In this document: one piece after another, positions 8,167 to 13,768 of the stretch
Position numbering within the stretch: position 1 is the first letter of the stretch
Layout: the number at the start of each line of letters is the position of its first letter
NCBI RefSeq assembly: GCF_000313135.1
Contig: NW_004457518.1
Location: 154,076-167,843, forward strand
Source of the DNA: Acanthamoeba castellanii str. Neff
Taxonomy: Eukaryota; Discosea; Longamoebia; Acanthamoebidae
DNA: 13,768 nt
Direction: 5' to 3'
Translations under genes and position numbers: made by a program
Notes under the pieces: model-generated
Databases searched by the model: none
What the model saw: the letters and a program-made list of their open reading frames with translations, nothing else
Told to the model about the DNA's origin: nothing

Positions 8167-11100
8167 ATGAAGCGAGCCAGGGAACAAAACGTCGAGGCAG
8201 CAGGACAAGAAGGAGAGACGGCGTCGGCCCACCACGACCATACAACAACAGCGTCGCCGAACAACAAGAAGCCGCGTTGTGGTGGGTTGGTGGACGGCGA
8301 CGACGAGGACGGAGGATTAATCGGGTGGAACCTACTGCGCGACCTGCCCTACGTCGCCTTCCGCCGGCTCCTCGACTTCCTCTCCTCCCCCACCGCCGCC
8401 AATGCCGGTACCACCCCTTTCTTGATTGAATTTAATTATTTATATATTTATTTATATATTTAGTTGCTGTATTAAACTATTGCAGCAGAGGGCTGGTCGA
8501 AAGTTGTCTTGCCTGGGGTGCCGGAGCTATGCCGCGTGCGCGCCGAAAGCGGGCGGTTCGTAGGTGAGCTCGAGTGGGGCGTCGACCTGCCCCCGGGCGA
8601 AGAGGAGGGCTTCGAGCGGAAGATGGAGGCCCAGGAAAAGCGGCTGCGCTCCCTGCGGCCCTAGTACGCAACTCCCTTGCGTGTCGTGTGTCGCGTGACG
8701 TGTGTCGTGTGTCGTGCCTGACGAACGCCGCGCAATGCAGTCATCCCCCGCCGAGGCAGGCCCAGCACCAGGATTCGATCAGCAGCGTGGCGGCGCTGCG
8801 ACTCACCTGCCACGCCATCAAGGACGCCGTCGACCACGCCCTCGGCGCTGGCGCGCAAGGCTCCGCCCTCTACGCACCACTCGATCAGTTCCTCGCCAAC
8901 CACTTCTTCCCACCCGCCACCGCCGCTGCGGCCTCAGTGCTGGCCGGATCAGACGAGGCGCCGCCGCTGCCACTGTTGTCCGACTCGGCCGAGGCCGCGC
9001 GCACCAAGGAGCAGTTCCGGAAGATGGCCGACCTGACCCTGGGCGTGGCCCAGGCTCGCCTCCACCAGTCGCAGTACGTGTGTGCCCCCCCCCCAGCGTT
9101 GGGCCTTGGCCGACACACGGTTGACGTCACAATCCTGGTGGTGCGCGTGCGGTGGTGGTGCGTGTGAGATATCCAGGCTGGACGAGGTGCTGGAGTACGT
9201 GTGGCGCACGTGGGAGTTCGCGCCCGCCAAGCTCGAGGCCCTCCGCCGCCAGCTCCTTGCGCCCTGCGCCACCGTCAGGGCGGCGGCGCCGCTGCTCAAG
9301 GTGGAGTACCTGCGGCGCGAGGACGACTACCTGGGCCGGTCCTACGGGCTGGGCATCCGCGCCTGCCTGTCCCTCGGCCTGCCCGACCAGCCCCACGGTG
9401 AATTGATGACTCCCTCCCCCCACGCTCGCCTCCCCCCAGCGCGCGCCGCCCCATTCATTATCTGACGATCCCTTCTCGCTTTCGCTTTCGCTTTCGCTTT
9501 CACGTTTTGTTGGGGGGGGGGATTCAGAGCGGGCGGAGGTGGGTCTGTGGGTGCTGCAGGCATGGGACCACCGGGACGAGGGCTGGGACCTGCAGGTGTT
9601 CGTCGATCTGCGCACCTCCTCGACCAGCTGGAAGCAGCTCCTCAAATCTTCGGGCCAAGACCAACAAAACGAAGAGAAGGAAAGCAAGAAGAAGAAGAAG
9701 AAGAAGAGAAAGAAGAAGTAGAGAAAGAAGGGAAGGAAGAAGGGAAGGAAGAAGGGGGCGAAGATGATGAGGCATCTGCTCCGCTGCACGTGGCGGTCTT
9801 CGACTACTACCGCTCGCGTGGCGAAATCATGGACCAGACCACCGCCGACTTCACCCTCCTGCGCAAGTTGTGGCGGTGCGTGGGACTACCCGCCAGCGAT
9901 GACGGCGGCGGCGATGACGCCGGCAGCGACCAGAGCCAATCGTGGAAGGGGAAGGAGGTGCTGACCACGCTTCTGGCCTGCTTGGGCTTCGTGTGGCACG
10001 ACGACGTCGATCTGCTGTGGGACGACTGCGGCGACGACGACGTCGACACCGTCAACAGGTATGTCGCTGGTATCGGTCGGGGCCGGGGCCGTGGCCATGG
10101 TGGCCGGCGGCGCATGATCGAGGTCCAGAACACTGTGCTGCTCAAGACAAGCCGGATCAAGTACAAGGAGCTGCTGCAGGATCTGGCGCCCTATGTCACG
10201 CAACTCAACGCCTTCCTCGACGCCCGCCAACAGTCCGCCTCCACCGAGGTACGTGCCTTGGTGGTGTTGTGGTGGTGAGTGTCGTGCCGTATGTCGTGCG
10301 ACTCACGGTTGGGTGACGTCATCATCGTCCAGGCCAAGACGCGAGAGCAGGTGGTGAGGCGTGTGCGACGGTTCATCGGCCAGCAGAGGCTCGCGCGCAC
10401 CGAGTCCTACATCCGGCAGCGCCTCCAAGGCGGCGCCCCCTGGCCTTCGTCCTCCGAATGCCCCGAGTTTGCTCTCGCCCAGATCGACGGCTATGAGGTC
10501 CGTACTCCCCCAAATTCTCTATGACGTCAGCCGCCTCCTTACACTTGTTCACACGTATTTAAGGTGGCGAAGCAGCTGCGGGTGGTCTACGCCCGCACGT
10601 TGGACCTCGCGCCGGGTGAGTACTCCGACTTCTCCGATCGCACAGTCGAGCTCGCCTTTCCGGTCTCGGCCGACGCGCTACGCCGCGTTGAACTCGCCAG
10701 CGAGGACGATGGCGGCGATGATGACCACCACCGCGCTGGGCCGCTGCCGCTGGGGGTGGTGGTCCGGGTGTCGACCAAGTCGGCCAACGGCTACACCGGC
10801 GCGCACGAGCAGTCGATGGTTACGGCGCGCGTTGTGGGCCACCACGCGCGGCTGAGCGCCGCCTTCGCCGCCAAGGCAGTGGCGGCGGCCAACTCGGCCT
10901 CGGGCCTCGGGGGCCGTGGCACTCCAAAGCAGCCCGACGACGCCATGGACGAGGAGGAGGGGCAGGAGGTGACAGAAGAAGAAGATGAGGAGGAGAAGGA
11001 GGACACGGTCGTGCTGAAGCTCGATCGCGCCATCTCGGACATGGGCCGCCACGAGAAGGTCATAGCCACGGAGGCCATCGAGCTCGTCGGCCGCCTGCTC

Positions 11101-11466
11101 GGCCTCGCCCTCCGGCCCACCACGAGCGATGCGCCGCAAGCCGCCGACGCCGACGCCGACGGCACCGGTGGGCCACCGAGGCCCAGGTGGTTCCGCGCCC
11201 ACAATCCCGACCCGGCCATGGAGACCACTCCGTTCGCGCGGGCCGTGCTGGCGTTCCTAGACGAGGCGGCGCAGATGGCGACGTGGGACGCGGAGGAGGG
11301 CACCTTCCCCGTGCAGTCCGCCCTGCGCCAGAAGTGGGACGAAGAGGAAGCCAGCGGGGACGACGACGATGGTGATGAGGACACCAACAGAACAGCGGAG
11401 CAACACGAGAGCCAGCTGACCCGTGAGATCGGAGTCCTGTGCGAAATGGACGTCGGGTGCTGGTGA
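8167..11466 (+). CDS. F-box-like protein of about 890 residues, 7-8 exons
   Basis: Inferred exons: 8167-8407, 8486-8663, 8741-9073, 9177-9397, 9528-10248 (with an internal frame change), 10333-10497, 10564-11466 (TGA). The start is well fixed: a TAA at 8161-8163 lies in frame two codons upstream. The N-terminus is polar with a basic NNKKPR patch, then LLRDLPYVAFRRLLDFLS, which resembles the first half of an F-box. A second F-box-like piece, SSVAALRLTCHAIKDAV, comes about 65 residues later. F-box proteins recruit substrates to SCF ubiquitin ligases through SKP1, but this split form makes the assignment tentative. The middle is W-rich and beta-like (LWVLQAWDHRDEGWDLQVF). The last exon has an acidic run after DDAMDEEEG and no recognised domain. 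Between about 9680 and 9764 the frame shifts by one; a GC-AG intron at 9684-9763 would repair it and give 893 residues. A repeat-length or assembly error is equally possible. Confidence 0.75.
8408..8485 (+). other. A/T-rich intron ending in a tandem NAGNAG acceptor
   Basis: The intron runs from GTACCA at 8408 to CAG at 8485 and is rich in TTATATATTTATTTA, unlike the GC-rich exons beside it. The end reads TGCAGCAG, so splicing can use either CAG. The two products differ by one residue (NAAEGW or NAEGW). Confidence 0.75.
9122..9129. promoter_or_regulatory. TGACGTCA palindrome in intron 9074-9176
   Basis: An exact CRE-like octamer in the third intron of the F-box-like gene, between a poly-C run and GGTGGTG repeats. 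Binding by a bZIP factor is inferred only from the motif. Confidence 0.35.
9478..9501 (+). repeat. (GCTTTC)4 hexamer repeat in intron 9398-9527
   Basis: Four perfect GCTTTC units lie in the pyrimidine-rich part of the intron and are followed by a run of ten G at 9512-9521 just before acceptor TTCAG at 9527. The intron is phase 1, and its removal joins GLPDQPH to ERAEVGLWVLQ. Confidence 0.85.
9671..9758 (+). repeat. GAA/AAG homopurine tract with frame change in the F-box-like gene
   Basis: This strand is almost pure purine, with only C9685 and T9719 interrupting. Upstream the coding frame gives SSTSWKQLLKSSGQDQQ and then runs into poly-Lys and a TAG at 9719-9721. Downstream the real frame, one base off, gives poly-Glu and then APLHVAVFDYYRSRG. 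Such tracts are prone to slippage, so the length here may vary or be misassembled. Confidence 0.85.
10314..10321. promoter_or_regulatory. TGACGTCA palindrome in intron 10249-10332
   Basis: An exact CRE-like octamer 11 bases before the acceptor at 10332. It sits in the acceptor region, so it could also be read as splice-proximal sequence rather than a factor site. Confidence 0.35.
10522..10529. promoter_or_regulatory. TGACGTCA palindrome in intron 10498-10563
   Basis: An exact CRE-like octamer near the middle of the last intron of the F-box-like gene (acceptor TTTAAG at 10563). Together with the copies at 9122 and 10314, three of this gene's introns carry it. Confidence 0.35.
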
Positions 11467-11502
11467 GATTAAAATTTTATTATTATTATTATTATTTAAA
11501 AT

Positions 11503-11515
11503 AATAAAAAATAAA
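11503..11515 (+). terminator. Tandem AATAAA poly(A) signals of the F-box-like gene
   Basis: Two AATAAA hexamers (11503-11508 and 11510-11515) sit in a strongly A/T-rich stretch with an ATT repeat (11475-11500), starting right after the TGA at 11464-11466. This is the sharpest composition change in the window and marks the boundary between the two genes. Confidence 0.75.
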
Positions 11516-11627
11516 AAAACACGATTTTATGCCGACTTTCTTGTCGTTCGTGGAAGGGCGTCAATCCCTGAAAAAGCCGCCACATCGACACAAGAGCGCA
11601 GCTGCTTGTCTGATCAGCAAAGACGCG
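11516..11627 (+). promoter_or_regulatory. Intergenic stretch upstream of the U-box/VWA/Hint gene
   Basis: These 112 bases should hold the promoter and 5' UTR of the last gene. ATTTTAT at 11524-11530 is a weak TATA-like element. An ATG at 11529 is in frame with 11628 with no stop between, so part of this stretch could be coding (33 extra residues). I prefer 11628 because 11529 lies only 14 bases after the upstream gene's poly(A) signals and has a T at -3. Confidence 0.35.
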
Positions 11628-13768
11628 ATGCAACAACAACCAAACGTAATGGGCAATGCAGCACCAACTGCACAGGGCGCCGAGGACAAGGATGTTCTCT
11701 TCTCGGCGAGCTTCATATGCCCGCTCACCCACGAGGTGATGACCGACCCGGTGGTCGACCCCGAGGGCAACTCCTACGAGCGCGCCGCCATCACGGCCTG
11801 GCTCCAGCAGCACGACACGTCGCCCATCACCCGCGCGCCTCTGGCGCTGGCCGACCTCGCGCCCAACCGCGCCCTCAGGAACGCCATCGACGAGCGCCGC
11901 CGCGAGCTCGGCATGCCACCCCTCGATGACGTCGTAGTGGTGGCCCAGGCCAAGAAAGATGGGGAGAAGATGAAGGTTACAGATGAGGGAGAGGTGGTGC
12001 TGAGCATTGAGGCTCGCAAGGTGGAGAAGGAGGAGAGAGAGGGAGTGGTTCATGACGTGCTGGTTTCGGTTCGACCTCCCGAAGGCACTACGCGCACGCC
12101 CTCGGACATCTGCTGCGTAATCGACATCTCGGGCTCGATGGGCACTGAAGCCAAGATGAAGAACGCCAGCGGTCGCGAGGAGAAGCACGGCCTGTCGCTA
12201 CTCGACGTGGTCAAGCACGCGGCCAACACCGTCATCGCCTCGCTCACCGAGCAGGACCGCCTCGGGGTGGTTGTCTACTCGACCACGGCCACCACCGTCT
12301 TCGAGCTCACCCACATGACCCCCGAGGCCAAGGCCCGAGCCAAGGCCCGCGTAGACGCTCTCGTGCCCGACGATACGACGAATCTTTGGGACGGCCTCTA
12401 CACGGGCCTCGAGATGCTGGGCAAGCAGGCCGTCAAGGGCCGCCTGGCCGCCGTGCTGCTACTCACCGACGGCCTGCCCAACGTGAGCCCCCCTCGAGGC
12501 GAGCTGGCCACCCTCAAGCGCTACAGAGACCAGCACCCCGACCTCGCCTGCACCACCTCCACGTTTGGCTTCGGCTACGACATCAATACCGACCTGCTAC
12601 GCGGCCTGGCCGTCGAGGGGGGCGGGGGCGGCCTCTACTCGTTCATTCCCGACAGCTCGTTCGTCGGTACGGCCTTCGTCAACACCCTCAGCAACCAGCT
12701 CGCCACCATGGCCGGCAACGTCCGCCTCTCCCTCGAGCCCCTCAACGGTGCCCGGCTCCTCTACAACGAAGATGGCGCGGCTGGTCAAGGCCAGCAGGTC
12801 GACAAGACATCGTGGGGCGCGCAGGTCAATCTGGGCTCGCTCCAGTACGGCCAGTCGCGCGACGTCGTGGTGCGCATGGCCCTACCAGCCGACGCCTCGG
12901 CCGCGGCAGAGCCCTACCTGTCGGCCACGCTCAAGTACGAGCCCAGCGGCGCCCAGTCGACCGTCGAGTGCCGGGCCGAAGGCGTGCGGCGCGATGGCGA
13001 CGGCGTCGAGGTTGAGGTGCAGCGCCTGCGGTTGGCCCTGGTCGACTGCCTGGGCCACGCCATGCACACCATGAAGACCGACCCCGCCCACGCGCTCGAC
13101 GGCGTCAAGCGCCTCGCACGCGAAGTCGACGCCCTCTCATCGAGGGACCAGCGCGTGGCCGGGCTCAGCGAGGACCTGACAGGCCAGGTCTCCGAGGCCC
13201 TGTCGCGCGAGGACTGGTACAAGAAGTGGGGCCGTCACTACCTGCCGGCCCTGGCCCGCGCCCATATGCTGCAGCAGTGCACCAACTTCAAGGACCCGGG
13301 CCTGCAGCACTATGGCGGCCGGCTGTTCCAGCGCCTGCGCGACGAGATCGACGACATCTTCGTGCGGCTGCCGCCGCCCAAGCCCTCGGTGCGCGCCACG
13401 ACGCACGACCCGACCTACCGGCCGCCGGCCAGCATGCAGGCCTACCACAACTCGTCCAACCCGTGCTTCCACGGCGACTGCGCGGCCCTCCTGGCCGATG
13501 GCTCAACCAAGCCCGTGGCCAGCGTGGCGAAGGGCGATCTCGTCGCCACCGGCGCCGGCGACAACGGGTCGGCCCACGTGGTGTGCGTGGTCAAGACGCA
13601 TTGCCGCTCGGGCCGTGCGCAGCTGGTGCGGCTCGACGGTAGCGGGCTGCTGGTTACCCCGTACCACCCGGTGTGCATTGGCGGCGAGTGGCGCTTCCCG
13701 TGCGAGCTGGGCACCGCGCTCGAGCGGCCGTGCGACGCGGTCTACAGCTTCGTGCTCGAGGCCGGCGG
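11628..13768 (+). CDS. U-box / VWA / Vwaint / Hint multidomain protein, 3' partial
   Basis: The frame is uninterrupted from ATG 11628 to the window edge (713 complete codons) and needs no introns. Domains in order: a U-box at residues about 28-95 (FICPLTHEVMTDPVV, SYERAAITAWL, SPITRAPL, NRALRNAI), the RING-like E2-binding fold of E3 ubiquitin ligases without zinc ligands; a VWA domain at about 160-350 with a complete MIDAS (D166-I-S168-G-S170, T251, D281 in LLLTDGLPN); a beta region and the helical VWA-Hint interdomain (Vwaint type: LALVDCLGHAMHTMK, then WGRHYLPALARAHMLQQCTNF); and the start of a Hint domain at C613 in NPCFHGDC, with VTPYHPVCI at about 676-684. Hint domains self-cleave through an N-S acyl shift at the first Cys, as in hedgehog and inteins. 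C613 and the conserved His (H680) are present; the C-terminal end lies outside. An upstream in-frame ATG at 11529 is possible. Domain calls are confident; the biological role is unknown. Confidence 0.94.
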   Translation, partial: MQQQPNVMGNAAPTAQGAEDKDVLFSASFICPLTHEVMTDPVVDPEGNSYERAAITAWLQQHDTSPITRAPLALADLAPNRALRNAIDERRRELGMPPLDDVVVVAQAKKDGEKMKVTDEGEVVLSIEARKVEKEEREGVVHDVLVSVRPPEGTTRTPSDICCVIDISGSMGTEAKMKNASGREEKHGLSLLDVVKHAANTVIASLTEQDRLGVVVYSTTATTVFELTHMTPEAKARAKARVDALVPDDTTNLWDGLYTGLEMLGKQAVKGRLAAVLLLTDGLPNVSPPRGELATLKRYRDQHPDLACTTSTFGFGYDINTDLLRGLAVEGGGGGLYSFIPDSSFVGTAFVNTLSNQLATMAGNVRLSLEPLNGARLLYNEDGAAGQGQQVDKTSWGAQVNLGSLQYGQSRDVVVRMALPADASAAAEPYLSATLKYEPSGAQSTVECRAEGVRRDGDGVEVEVQRLRLALVDCLGHAMHTMKTDPAHALDGVKRLAREVDALSSRDQRVAGLSEDLTGQVSEALSREDWYKKWGRHYLPALARAHMLQQCTNFKDPGLQHYGGRLFQRLRDEIDDIFVRLPPPKPSVRATTHDPTYRPPASMQAYHNSSNPCFHGDCAALLADGSTKPVASVAKGDLVATGAGDNGSAHVVCVVKTHCRSGRAQLVRLDGSGLLVTPYHPVCIGGEWRFPCELGTALERPCDAVYSFVLEAG

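Noticed and set aside
9127..9789. 220-residue minus-strand open frame with a Phe/Leu-rich, membrane-like start
   Set aside because: The hydrophobic run is the complement of the GAA/AAG tract, not a real membrane segment, and the + strand carries phase-consistent exons.
10059..10128. Possible intron with donor GTATGT encoding the RGRGRGHGG stretch
   Set aside because: The acceptors available afterwards shift the frame and lose the convincing KTSRIKYKELLQDLAPY reading. The segment is better kept as coding.
12386..13642. Several long overlapping + and - open frames under the U-box/VWA/Hint gene
   Set aside because: They are Arg/Pro/Ala-rich shadows caused by high GC at third positions. Only the frame of 11628 shows domains and stays open to the window edge.

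Overview
The window looks like nuclear DNA from a GC-rich, intron-dense, gene-compact protist, most likely an amoebozoan close to Acanthamoeba. This rests on strong G/C preference at third codon positions, many short introns (about 53-150 bases), intergenic gaps of only 110-175 bases with AATAAA-type poly(A) signals, and the protein families present (cysteine-type LRR proteins, and a U-box/VWA/Hint protein). The species is an inference; no rRNA or other marker gene is present.

Four genes lie head to tail on the + strand and no minus-strand gene is supported. (1) About 18-5837: the 5'-truncated remainder of a 15-exon gene for a large protein with a TPR-like helical N-terminal half, a long low-complexity Ser/Pro/Asp linker, and a C-terminal array of AMN1/F-box-type leucine-rich repeats. 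(2) 6011-8055: a 10-exon gene for a SPO11-2-type meiotic topoisomerase-like transesterase. The catalytic tyrosine and TOPRIM residues can be read once the exons are joined. (3) 8167-11466: a gene of 7-8 exons for an F-box-like protein of about 890 residues, with an unresolved frame change in a GAA/AAG tract. (4) 11628 to the window end: an intron-free reading frame for a U-box + VWA + Vwaint + Hint protein. The window cuts it inside the Hint domain.

The introns of genes 1 and 3 are rich in simple repeats: (GGTT)n, (GACAC)n, TCGTG/GTGTC runs, (GT)n, CTTTCG and GAA. The SPO11 introns are short and lack them. About 16 of 29 inferred introns begin GTAC, so the usual A at donor position +4 is often C. 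The palindrome TGACGTCA occurs four times, three of them in introns of gene 3.

The four genes do not form an evident pathway. Two concern ubiquitin ligation (the F-box-like protein, and the U-box protein with a self-processing Hint domain), one meiotic recombination, and one is a probable protein-interaction scaffold. The best candidates for new biology are the U-box/VWA/Hint fusion and the SPO11-2-type gene in a lineage not classically viewed as sexual. All exon boundaries were inferred by eye from splice dinucleotides, phase and family similarity; transcripts would be needed to confirm them.
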